Source: Desulfovibrio sp. (lineage in GTDB: Bacteria; Desulfobacterota; Desulfovibrionia; Desulfovibrionales; Desulfovibrionaceae). Taken from it: a DNA stretch of 39,719 nucleotides. Of the stretch, positions 8,597-17,061 are shown one piece after another. The notes under the pieces are model-generated. The model did no database searches, was not told the origin of the DNA, and saw only the letters and a list, made by a program, of their open reading frames with translations. The DNA is taken from NCBI GenBank assembly GCA_031260725.1, contig JAISKZ010000039.1, positions 1 through 39,719 of the forward strand. Reading direction: 5' to 3'. A program made the position numbers and the translations under genes. Numbering within the stretch: the stretch's first letter is position 1; the number at the start of each line of letters is the position of its first letter.

Positions 8597-10585
8597 TTAA
8601 TCAGGGATAATCTGATAGTAGTGCTTCTTGAAGATTTTTGTCTCACCGGTAGCGGGATTATACTTTGAATTCACAAAGCATTTCCACTTGCCGTCGTCAA
8701 GACCCATGAAGTCGGCCCGATAATAGAAGCCAGGATACCTGGATTCCTCACGGAAGGCAATGTGCTGCATGTGCAGACGTACAGTCCAGAGGCGGTGGTA
8801 GTTTTCCCAGCAGCGCAGCAGTTCATGCAGATCGCGGGCCGCCAGTTTGGCTGAATCTTCTTCCATCATGCCGAGCAGATTGAAGCCCGTGTCAAGCAAC
8901 GCCCTGGAGGTGGTGTAGTAGGTGCCCACGCCGCCGCCGTATTCATCGGTGCACTTGACAAGGCGCATCATGAAGTTCTTGGGCGAGATGTAGTTTGGGT
9001 TGACCACGGGATCTGTGGACGCGTCCTTGCCCGCTTCATAATTGTAGTACGGACGGTAAACGAGCTTCTTGAGTTCGTCGGCCGATTCCTTGAATTCAGG
9101 CTTGTAATCCTTGTGATCAACGCACCAACGAACCATCTGCTTGCCGGCGATGCGGCCTTCGGCGTGCGAGCCGGAGGAAAACTTGTGACCGGAGGCACCC
9201 ACGCCGTCGGCACAGGTGAACAGGCCCTCCACGGTGGTCATACGGTTGTATATCTTGCCGTTGGCGGCTTTTACCTTGTAGTCATTCGGCACCCAGGCTT
9301 CGTCGGGACCGGACACCCAGATGCCGCAGCAGCCGGAGTGCGAGCCGAGCAGATAGGGCTCGGTGGGCATGATTTCGGAACCACGTTCCTCAGGCATGGT
9401 GTTGGTGCTGGCCCAGAGGTTGGCCTGACCGACGCACATGTCGAGAAAATCTTCCCACGCTTCGGACGTCAGCTCGTTTTGCTGTTCCTCGTCCAAGGTG
9501 GCGAATGTCGTCAGCAGGGCGGTTTTTGTGTCCATGTAAATGGGGCCGCGCCCTTCGCGCATTTCACGCAGCATCATGTGGTTGCGCAGGCAGGTGGGAA
9601 TCACGTTGCCCTTTGCATAGCCGAGAACCTCATAGGGTTTGAGCATGGCCTTGTTGGTGGCGCAATAGTCTTCACCCTTGGAGTTTGTGGCTTTTGCCTT
9701 AAACAGCAGGAACCACGCACCCACAGGGCCGTAACCGTCCTTGAAACGGGCTGGCACGAAACGGTTTTCCATCATGGTCATTTCCGCGCCGACTTGCGCG
9801 CACATGGTATAGGTGGAACCGGCGTTCCACACAGGGTACCACGCGCGGCCCATGCCCTCACCGGTGGAGCGGGGGCGGTACACGTTCACCGCGCCGCCCG
9901 CGGCCACCATAACGGCGTTGGCCTTGAAAATATGCACTTCGTTAGCGCGCAGGTTAAAGCCCACAGCGCCGGCGATGCGGTTGGGGGTATTTTTGTCGAG
10001 CAGCAGCTTGACAATGAAGATACGCTCCATAATACGAACTTCGCCCAAGGCGTTTTTGGCCGCTTCAGCTACGATGCACTTGTATGACTCGCCGTTGATC
10101 ATGATCTGCCAGCGGCCGGAACGCACAGGGTCATCGCCCTTGCGCAACGATTTTCCCGCCGCCTTGGCTTTGGCGCCGTCAAGATTGTGACCATCCTGAC
10201 TTTTGATCCAACATGGCAGACCCCAATCTTCAAACAGATGCACGGAATCGTCCACATGGCGGCCTACGTCAAAGATCAGGTCTTCACGCACAATGCCCAT
10301 AAGGTCGGTGCGCACCATGCGTACATAGTCATCGGCGGCATTTTTGCCGAGATAGGTATTGATGGCCGACAAACCCTGCGCGACAGCGCCGGAACGTTCC
10401 AGAGCGGCCTTGTCACAGAGCATGATTTTCAGACCCAGCTTGTCGCCCCAGCGCACTGCCTCATAAGCCGTGCCGCAGGCGCCCATGCCGCCGCCCACAA
10501 TGAGCAGGTCAACCGCATGTTCTTTCACTGCAGGTTCGGCAATAGCCACACCCTTGACGGCTTCCTTCATCGGAATTTTAGGCAT
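8597..10585 (-). CDS. aprA: Adenylyl-sulfate reductase, alpha subunit
   Basis: The FAD-containing catalytic subunit of dissimilatory APS reductase, which reduces adenosine 5'-phosphosulfate to sulfite and AMP in the cytoplasm. It has 662 residues, the normal length for Desulfovibrio. The FAD-binding GGGMGACG is at 31-38. Family blocks such as ERSGAVAQGLSAINTYLGK, GRAWYPVWNAGSTYTM and HSGCCGIWVSGPDEAW are intact, as is the C-terminus ending KKHYYQIIPD. The ATG at 10585 is preceded by AAGGAGA, and the aprB stop is 37 bases upstream, so the two are co-transcribed. It works with AprB and takes electrons from the Qmo complex encoded next. Confidence 0.98.
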   Translation of the reverse strand: MPKIPMKEAVKGVAIAEPAVKEHAVDLLIVGGGMGACGTAYEAVRWGDKLGLKIMLCDKAALERSGAVAQGLSAINTYLGKNAADDYVRMVRTDLMGIVREDLIFDVGRHVDDSVHLFEDWGLPCWIKSQDGHNLDGAKAKAAGKSLRKGDDPVRSGRWQIMINGESYKCIVAEAAKNALGEVRIMERIFIVKLLLDKNTPNRIAGAVGFNLRANEVHIFKANAVMVAAGGAVNVYRPRSTGEGMGRAWYPVWNAGSTYTMCAQVGAEMTMMENRFVPARFKDGYGPVGAWFLLFKAKATNSKGEDYCATNKAMLKPYEVLGYAKGNVIPTCLRNHMMLREMREGRGPIYMDTKTALLTTFATLDEEQQNELTSEAWEDFLDMCVGQANLWASTNTMPEERGSEIMPTEPYLLGSHSGCCGIWVSGPDEAWVPNDYKVKAANGKIYNRMTTVEGLFTCADGVGASGHKFSSGSHAEGRIAGKQMVRWCVDHKDYKPEFKESADELKKLVYRPYYNYEAGKDASTDPVVNPNYISPKNFMMRLVKCTDEYGGGVGTYYTTSRALLDTGFNLLGMMEEDSAKLAARDLHELLRCWENYHRLWTVRLHMQHIAFREESRYPGFYYRADFMGLDDGKWKCFVNSKYNPATGETKIFKKHYYQIIPD

Positions 10586-10622
10586 AATGATTTCTCCTTA
10601 TCGCACTTTTGGGGATTAGCGG

Positions 10623-11111
10623 CTAACGGCTGTGTTCCATTTCTGTAACGGTCCTGTCGGCCTCGACCACATCAAATTTTTTGCCGAGAGCTTCCTTGGG
10701 AGTAACCAGAGCCTTTTCAGTGAACAGCAGTTCATCGTCCAGACAGGCGCCTTCTGGATGGCCGTCGTACGGCTTGATGGAACCTTCCGGCGTGGTGCGA
10801 ATAGGGAATTTGAAGCGTTTCACATTGCCATTGCGGAATTTGACGGTCCACATGATTGAATCAGCCGACCGCATAGGAATACAGGTGCCGCCCATGGGCG
10901 CAAAGTCCGCATAGGGGCGCGCCGTGATCGCGCCCTGCGGACATATTTTCACACAGGAATAGCATTCCCAGCAGGCGTCCGGTTCCTGATTGTAGGCCTT
11001 CATTTCCTCGGGGTCAAGGATCATAAGGTCATTGGGGCAAATGTACATGCAGGCCGTCTTTTCGCCACCTTTGCAGCCGTCGCATTTAGACGGATCGACA
11101 AACGTCGGCAT
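10623..11111 (-). CDS. aprB: Adenylyl-sulfate reductase, beta subunit
   Basis: The iron-sulfur subunit of APS reductase, 162 residues. Two [4Fe-4S] clusters are encoded by C10, C13, C21, C25 and C47, C50, C53, C57, with further cluster ligands expected from the same ferredoxin-like half. The C-terminal part is the tail that wraps around AprA in the known structure. A TTG twelve bases upstream could extend the frame, but the ATG giving MPTFVDPSKC has GGAGG five bases ahead and matches the usual start. It is the first gene of the aprBA unit. The sequence upstream is the probable promoter region, shared head-to-head with the gene starting at 11437. Confidence 0.97.
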   Translation of the reverse strand: MPTFVDPSKCDGCKGGEKTACMYICPNDLMILDPEEMKAYNQEPDACWECYSCVKICPQGAITARPYADFAPMGGTCIPMRSADSIMWTVKFRNGNVKRFKFPIRTTPEGSIKPYDGHPEGACLDDELLFTEKALVTPKEALGKKFDVVEADRTVTEMEHSR

Positions 11112-11234
11112 ACGTTCCTCCAACTCTTAAAAAGTTACAAAAATACACCGCTTGAGGCGGATCCGAAGCCCGTTGCCCGCCCCAGACAATCCGATCAAGC
11201 ACAATAATAAAGTACAGAGGCGCATTGCTTGCGC

Positions 11235-11266
11235 ATTAAATAACAAACAAACGCTCTTTACGTCAA
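11235..11266 (-). promoter_or_regulatory. Candidate promoter for aprBA
   Basis: On the minus strand a TTGACG box (11261-11266) is followed after 17 bases by TTATTT (11238-11243), overlapping TTTAAT (11235-11240). It lies in an A+T-rich stretch about 120 bases before the aprB start. The -35 is good but the -10 is poor, so the exact boxes are uncertain. Confidence 0.35.
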
Positions 11267-11309
11267 GTCCCTTTTGCAAATTTTTGTGGTTTCTTTTCAA
11301 AAAAAGACC

Positions 11310-11337
11310 TTGTCAATCAGGCATGCCAATAGATTAT
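11310..11337 (+). promoter_or_regulatory. Weak candidate promoter for the gene at 11437
   Basis: TTGTCA (11310-11315) and GATTAT (11332-11337) are separated by 16 bases on the plus strand. They leave a leader of about 90 bases before the ATG at 11437. Match quality is moderate. The rest of the 11112-11436 divergent gap shows no gene. Confidence 0.25.
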
Positions 11338-11436
11338 AGGAAGATATGCCGGCTGTGCCCCTTGCCAGCAGGGCCGATTCGGGCTAACAGCTTTGCACGA
11401 AAAACACCGGCGCATATTTTCCGGACAGGAAACAAC

Positions 11437-13122
11437 ATGGATCATCAGCACAGCCAGAAACCCCGCCGCATCCTGCGGGATGTGGTCAGCAACATCGACC
11501 GGGACATTCTGAGACTTCTCGTGCGGCGTCATAACCTGATCACGCGCATGTACAACAGCAAGGGTTTTCTGGAGTCGTCCGAAGAAAAATTTCTTCGGAC
11601 GTCATGGGAGGCCGCCGTCTCCAGAGTCAGTCATGATCCCCGTCTTTCCGGTCATTTGTTTGCCCTCATGCAGGACACGGAGTTTTTGCCGAGACCTGAC
11701 GCGCATACGGACGACGATGGCGATAAAAAAGAAACAGAAACCCGCCCGGCCTTTAATCTGGCCCCCGCGCAGAAACCGGTGCGGCTCGTCATGCGTGCGC
11801 CGCTTTCCTGCCGCGCCACGCGGGCCTGTCTTATGCTGGCCGCCGCTTCAGGCGCCCCTGCGCATTTCGCTCCCTGCCTCATGAACGACCCTGTCATTGA
11901 CTGCGTCAAAGTGCTCAATCAGGCGGGTGCCGCCCTGACCAGAGAGGATGACGGCGTTTCCGCCCGCGAGGCCGCGCCTCTCGGCGCGCCTGACAGAACT
12001 CTGCATGTGGGCGACAGCGCCTGGAATCTGTACATGCTGCTGGGGCATTATCTGGGACGCCCCTCACGCGCCAAATTCACGGGAGAAACTTCCCTCAAGC
12101 TGGCGGACCTCTCCGCTGTCAGGCGTTTTCTGTCCGTTATGAACGCGCGTCTGGTGCATGTGATCCCCAAAAGCAGCGGCCTGCCGATACGTCTGGAATG
12201 CACGGGCATTCTGCCGGAGATCGTCGCCCTGCCGCCGGATGTTCCGTCGGAACTCGGCGAAGGCATTCTGCTGGCCGCGCCGCTGTATGCCGCGCCGCTC
12301 GTTCTTGATCTCGTCCGGCACCCGCAACGACAATTGATGCTGGACAGAACCCTGCCCCTTCTGCTCGCGGCGGGAGCGGATATTGCGGTAGAAGACAGCC
12401 GTGTCAGCGTGACACCCGGCCCCCTGCGTCCGCCGGGACAATCGGCGCTGCCGATGGAACCGGAACTCGCTCTCTTTTTGCTGGCTCTTCCGCTGGCACT
12501 GGGCGGAGAAGTCCGCCTTGAAGGCCGTTGGCCCCAGCAGCCGCAGGCTCTTGCCGGTCTGCGCCTGCTGGAGTCGTTCGGGCTTGACCTGCTGCGGACG
12601 GAAGACGCGATCCGCGCCAGATCCGCCGCGCACGCGGTGCATGTCCGTCTTGCTGAACTGCCGCGCGATTTTCCTGCGGAATGGACGCCGCTGCAGGCGG
12701 CGCTCGCCGCCTGCTCCGCATTACAAAACGGGGAAGCCGCGCTGCCGGCCCTCCCCCCCGAGGCGGACCCGACAATTGCAACCGCAATGCTGAGCTTTCT
12801 GAATGCCGTTGGCTTGGAGACAGCCGACGGAGGCAATTTGTGCAAAAAAACACAAATCGCCTCAACTCCCTGGAATACGCCCACGCCGCTCTGGGCGCTG
12901 GCGCTTGCCCTCGCGGCCTGCGTTCGCCCGCATATCAAACTGGGCAATCCCGGCATTGTTACCGGCCTTTACCCCGCCTTCTGGGCTCTGTATAACGCCC
13001 TGCCAGCACCGGCGGCAAAAGCGGCAGGCGCACGGCCGGCGGCCGACGAGCGGGTTCGACGACGGGTGACGACCGACATTGCGGCGAATATTCCGAAACC
13101 GGATGCTGGAAAGATCGAATGA
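11437..13122 (+). CDS. Chorismate-mutase-like / EPSP-synthase-like fusion protein
   Basis: A 561-residue protein. Residues 11-84 resemble a type II chorismate mutase helix bundle (RRILRDVVSNIDRDILRLL and a second helical stretch). After an acidic linker, residues 115 to about 530 look like the EPSP synthase (AroA) fold, with recognisable counterparts of its repeats such as KFTGETSLKLADL and LPLLLAAGADI. The active-site blocks are changed: the usual PGSKSxSxR aligns with APLSCRATR (121-129), so Lys and Ser are lost and Arg kept, and GNSGTxxR aligns with GDSAWNLY (192-199). It may be a non-catalytic or repurposed AroA relative; annotation as a working EPSP synthase would be unsafe. I chose the ATG at 11437 because AGGA precedes it and the upstream frame is low in coding character. 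It is divergent from aprBA. Confidence 0.65.
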   Translation: MDHQHSQKPRRILRDVVSNIDRDILRLLVRRHNLITRMYNSKGFLESSEEKFLRTSWEAAVSRVSHDPRLSGHLFALMQDTEFLPRPDAHTDDDGDKKETETRPAFNLAPAQKPVRLVMRAPLSCRATRACLMLAAASGAPAHFAPCLMNDPVIDCVKVLNQAGAALTREDDGVSAREAAPLGAPDRTLHVGDSAWNLYMLLGHYLGRPSRAKFTGETSLKLADLSAVRRFLSVMNARLVHVIPKSSGLPIRLECTGILPEIVALPPDVPSELGEGILLAAPLYAAPLVLDLVRHPQRQLMLDRTLPLLLAAGADIAVEDSRVSVTPGPLRPPGQSALPMEPELALFLLALPLALGGEVRLEGRWPQQPQALAGLRLLESFGLDLLRTEDAIRARSAAHAVHVRLAELPRDFPAEWTPLQAALAACSALQNGEAALPALPPEADPTIATAMLSFLNAVGLETADGGNLCKKTQIASTPWNTPTPLWALALALAACVRPHIKLGNPGIVTGLYPAFWALYNALPAPAAKAAGARPAADERVRRRVTTDIAANIPKPDAGKIE

Positions 13123-13385
13123 CATAGTACCCAACGAATCTAGTGAAAAAATACTATCTGAAATTATGAAACTTATAGAAGAAAAGTCTACACCACACCT
13201 CGTCGTCTTCACATAGCGGAAAAGCCTATGACATATGCACGTTCTTGTCTGTTTTAACGAAAAACCTGCCATTTGCTGCCTCTTGTCGGTGAACTTTGAG
13301 CGGTTCGGCGACGGAGGTCTCTTCTATTGCAGGAAAAGTCAAACTTCGTAAGTCACTAGGCAGAGCTTGGGATTGCCATTTTTTA
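13123..13385. other. Gap with possible gene scraps, nothing identified
   Basis: This gap between two convergent genes is richer in A+T than its flanks. On the plus strand a 37-codon frame runs 13103-13216, overlapping the previous gene (MLERSNDIVPNESSEKIL and on), without a clear ribosome site. On the minus strand an open frame runs from inside the PEP-synthase-like gene to 13226. Neither resembles a family I know, and no terminator hairpin is evident. Confidence 0.3.
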
Positions 13386-16300
13386 TCATGTGTTTGATTC
13401 ACGGGAGATTTCCAATGCCTTTGCCTGCTCTTCAAAAGTGCTGAATCCCGCCTGATGCAATGCGTCCAGAACTGTGTCGTCCCAATGCCAGGTAGCATAA
13501 ATGACAGGTTTATGGAAGGTTGAACGAAAATTTTGCAATTCCGCTCGATAAAAAGCTTCCTTTGGCGTATCCAAATGCTCACGCAATTGCTCATGTCTCC
13601 GCAGCAATTCGCCTTCATACCACTCCTGAATATCCTGTGGCTCAGTATATTTTTTCAGGATATGACCATAGCCGGCTTTTTCCATAAGAAGGGCGAGATT
13701 CTTGTGATGCTGCTGGACAAGCCAGTTCCCCAAGTGTGACGTGGGGGTGTTTTCTGCTTCCACCGCCGCAATGTCAAAAACCGTTTGATAGTAAGTATCG
13801 GGTACGACAGAAGCCGAAGTAATGCCTGCGATAGCGACAAGGCCACGCAAAATAAGACTGTTTGAAACACCTTGTCCGCAAAAACCAATTTTTTTGCCGT
13901 ATTTCTGACCTGTAAAAATATTTACCAGTATAGCCCAGACAACTGCCGGATCTTCTTCATCATAAATGCGTGCAAGTCGAGCATTGTCTCTATCCGTAGC
14001 AAGAACCATCTGTGTCATGTCGTTAGAGCCGATGGAAAAACCATCAAACTCAGCTAGAAACTGCTTTGCCAGTATGGCATTTGAAGGCAGTTCAGACATA
14101 AGAACGATTTTCAGATCATCCTGACCACTTTTAAGTTTATGCACCTGTTCCAGGTAGGTACGCATGGAACGCGCCTCTTCCAAGGTGCGTACAAACGGCA
14201 GCATCAGGCGCAGGTTCGTTCCCCCATACATTCCACGCGCCAGCTTAAAAGCCTCAATTTCCCAATCATGTATATTGCGTGATACGCCACGGTATCCCAG
14301 CATGGGATTGTCTTCATGATATTCAAAAAGATTGCCGCCCAACAAATTTCTGTATTCATTGCTCTTAAAATCTGTTGTACGATACGTGACGGGCTTGCCG
14401 TAAAAAGCCATGGCAAAAAGTGCCAAATTTTGAGACAGGGTTTGCACATAATGCTCTTTGCCGGTACGGAAACCGCGTGATTTTATCACAGCGCGAATTT
14501 TATCCGGCAAGTTGCGGACATCATCCATCTCTTTTTTCAGGCCGGCCCGCAAGCTCACTTCTTCACGCAGTCGTCGAATATTTCTCAACAATTCGACTAT
14601 AATGGGCAGGTCTTTTATTCGCTGCACATGCACGACAACACTTGCTTCAATTTCAGCAACCCGTTTGGCTGCCTCGGTATCGCCAGCGGGCAGTAGGGCG
14701 AGCTCGTCATCATAACCCATAATAATCCGGACATGATCTTCCAGATCCGGTGAGGTCTTAAGCACTTCCATCCTGCGTGAAGCCGCCTCAAGGTGCTGGT
14801 CAATCTTATGCTCTATCTCACGCATTTTGCGGTGCTGCAACAGCACATCTTCATGGTGCGCATTTTTTTGCTCCATATTGGCCAAGGCAGTCATTTCAGC
14901 AGACAAGCCTGTTATTTCACCCACATATTCACGCAGGTTGAAATCCAAGACAATCAGCCCTGCCGCCATCTGTTCACGCAACACTTTTGAAAGATGATCT
15001 TCCAGTTCCTTGATTTTTGTCTGAACAACGCCGGCAAGCTCTCCATTGTCAAATGCTTCAAGAGCTTGTGGGTGAATACTGATATTGCCCAACATGAACT
15101 CGGCCCGCAACAGTCCCACTTCAAACTGGGGATAGTTGCGCAAACGCGACAGGAAAAGAGCCTGTCCCACGTCAGCGAGGACGAGCCCCACCTTTGTCTT
15201 TGTCAACGGCAGATTGGCTACTTCCATCTCGCCGCCGACCTGATGCAGCGGCAAAAGCCCCCGATATATCCTGCCGCTCGTGCCATCAACGGTAACTTCC
15301 GCGCCATCAAGCGCGCGCAACACATCCAAACGTTGAATGCCGATAACCGCCGCTATGCCAAGTTCACGTGACGTTATCGCCGCATGACTTGTATCGCCGC
15401 CGACATCCGCCATAATTGCCGACGCAACGCGCATGCCCGGTACCATATCAGGATCAGTCCGTTCGGCTGTCAGCACGTCTCCCTTGGAGATTTTGTTCAG
15501 CTCCAAAGCAGAACGCAAAAAACGCACAATGCCCTGCCCCGCACCACGGGAAACACCGTTACCTTCTACGATAAGTTCAGCTTTTTCAGCAGCTTTTACA
15601 TCAACCTCACGCCGACGCATAAAAATTGTTGTCGGATGAAGTTCGAAATCTTCATTCCAGCGGGTTTCAGGTCTTGCCTGCACAAACCAGAGTTTATCGT
15701 TTGCGTCCAAGCAAAATTCCGTATCCATAATCATGCCGCCATAAGCCTTGCTGACAGCGCGCACCCCCCTGGCGACAGATTCCGCCTGACTTAACGAAAG
15801 AGACCAACGCAACGCTTCCAGTGGCGGAACAGTCACTTCTTTCGTGCCGCCTTTTTCATCATAGACAATTTTCATATCCTTACAGCCCATCTGGCGAATC
15901 ACCACTTCGCTGCCGTCATCTCGCTGAAAAACATAGAGTTTATCCGGGGTCACCTTGCCGCCCACCACAGCTTCACCAAGGCCGTAACTGGCGTCAATGC
16001 TGACAAGATCATTACGGCTGGTGCCGCGACAACCTGTAGCCGTGTCAGCTGAGAAGGCCGTGCCTGAAACGACAGGATTGATCATTTGCATCATGCAAAC
16101 GGAAAGTGATGTATTTTCAATGGACCACTCTTTTTTTGCTGTTTCGGCTATAGATTCATCGCCGGATTCTTCCGCTTTTGCCAGGGCGTCCAGAATGGCT
16201 TCACGCCTATATGTCATTGAACGGAGATTATACGCTGAAGCACAATCCCGATGATACGCCTCAACAACCCGGTCGGGCCCAACCATATTCAAATACGTAT

Positions 16301-16964
16301 CCTGCAAACCGGCAAAAGCTTTTTTTCGGGAATCCTCGCCGGCCGCGGAGGAGCGCACCGCTACCGGCGTCATGTCGTCATTGTTTTCTTTACAAATGGC
16401 TTTATAGGCTTCGCGTACGGTTTCACCCAGCACTTCCGGCAACTCAACTGACAATACCGCCGCCTGCACGATCACTGAACGTTTGCGCAGTTGATCTATT
16501 CCTTCCGGTGAGGTGGCAAATCCATCAACAATATTGTTGATAAAAGTTCGTAATTTTGTGTGCGGCTGATCACCGTCGGCTTTTGCCGCGTCACGGCTCT
16601 GTTTGCCCAACTGACGCACAAATTTTTGTAAAAAGTCAGGGTCTTGATTAATCTCTGGATCATTCCAGTCAATACGGCTGTATTCCTTGTCAACTGTGGA
16701 ACGTACTACTCTGCCGTTAACCTTTGTTTCGTCCAGCAGGCGATGAAAAGCCAGTGAGGAGAGAGCACGAAAATGCGGCGCATGAATACCTTCAATTTGA
16801 CTGATAAGAGCGGTATTATAATTTTTGCCGCCGACAAGAAATTCTGCCTCCGGTCCAAGGTTTACAATGTCCGCGCCGGTCAGAACGAGTTTTGTCTGAA
16901 CAGCTTCAGAAACATTGTTTTTAGCCTTTGCCTGTGCGGGGTTGGCTGCTGCTTTTTTGGACAT
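13386..16964 (-). CDS. ppsA: PEP synthase-like PEP-utilizing enzyme with insertion
   Basis: A 1192-residue member of the PEP synthase / pyruvate phosphate dikinase family, which typically converts pyruvate and ATP to phosphoenolpyruvate. The N-terminal ATP-grasp part (about 160-435) contains VRSSAAGEDS and ends in VQARPET. The swivelling domain has the phosphohistidine H527 in GGDTSHAAITSREL. The C-terminal barrel shows EFML, NPMLGYRG (886-893), SIGSNDMTQ (977-985) and the catalytic C1029 in GFCGQG. All key residues are present. About 190 charged, helical residues (about 640-830) are inserted where E. coli PpsA has a short segment, and the N-terminal and C-terminal extensions are long, so the protein is some 400 residues longer than usual. 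GGAGG precedes the start. It follows pyruvate carboxylase by 97 bases, as I recall for D. vulgaris (DVU1833-1834). Confidence 0.85.
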   Translation of the reverse strand: MSKKAAANPAQAKAKNNVSEAVQTKLVLTGADIVNLGPEAEFLVGGKNYNTALISQIEGIHAPHFRALSSLAFHRLLDETKVNGRVVRSTVDKEYSRIDWNDPEINQDPDFLQKFVRQLGKQSRDAAKADGDQPHTKLRTFINNIVDGFATSPEGIDQLRKRSVIVQAAVLSVELPEVLGETVREAYKAICKENNDDMTPVAVRSSAAGEDSRKKAFAGLQDTYLNMVGPDRVVEAYHRDCASAYNLRSMTYRREAILDALAKAEESGDESIAETAKKEWSIENTSLSVCMMQMINPVVSGTAFSADTATGCRGTSRNDLVSIDASYGLGEAVVGGKVTPDKLYVFQRDDGSEVVIRQMGCKDMKIVYDEKGGTKEVTVPPLEALRWSLSLSQAESVARGVRAVSKAYGGMIMDTEFCLDANDKLWFVQARPETRWNEDFELHPTTIFMRRREVDVKAAEKAELIVEGNGVSRGAGQGIVRFLRSALELNKISKGDVLTAERTDPDMVPGMRVASAIMADVGGDTSHAAITSRELGIAAVIGIQRLDVLRALDGAEVTVDGTSGRIYRGLLPLHQVGGEMEVANLPLTKTKVGLVLADVGQALFLSRLRNYPQFEVGLLRAEFMLGNISIHPQALEAFDNGELAGVVQTKIKELEDHLSKVLREQMAAGLIVLDFNLREYVGEITGLSAEMTALANMEQKNAHHEDVLLQHRKMREIEHKIDQHLEAASRRMEVLKTSPDLEDHVRIIMGYDDELALLPAGDTEAAKRVAEIEASVVVHVQRIKDLPIIVELLRNIRRLREEVSLRAGLKKEMDDVRNLPDKIRAVIKSRGFRTGKEHYVQTLSQNLALFAMAFYGKPVTYRTTDFKSNEYRNLLGGNLFEYHEDNPMLGYRGVSRNIHDWEIEAFKLARGMYGGTNLRLMLPFVRTLEEARSMRTYLEQVHKLKSGQDDLKIVLMSELPSNAILAKQFLAEFDGFSIGSNDMTQMVLATDRDNARLARIYDEEDPAVVWAILVNIFTGQKYGKKIGFCGQGVSNSLILRGLVAIAGITSASVVPDTYYQTVFDIAAVEAENTPTSHLGNWLVQQHHKNLALLMEKAGYGHILKKYTEPQDIQEWYEGELLRRHEQLREHLDTPKEAFYRAELQNFRSTFHKPVIYATWHWDDTVLDALHQAGFSTFEEQAKALEISRESNT

Positions 16965-17061
16965 GACTTCCTCCGGTTAGCGGGAAAAAGAGATGCTGAA
17001 AATTTTGCTGCTATTATGCTGCTGTGCAAAAGCTGTCCACCAAACCCATATTTATTTCAAA

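Noticed and set aside
9113..10087. 324-codon frame on the plus strand opposite aprA
   Set aside because: aprA is intact and highly conserved here; the antisense frame is a by-product of its codon usage.
12048..12956. 302-codon minus-strand frame opposite the EPSP-synthase-like gene
   Set aside because: It is Ser/Arg/Gly-rich without any motif, while the plus strand shows ordered family blocks.
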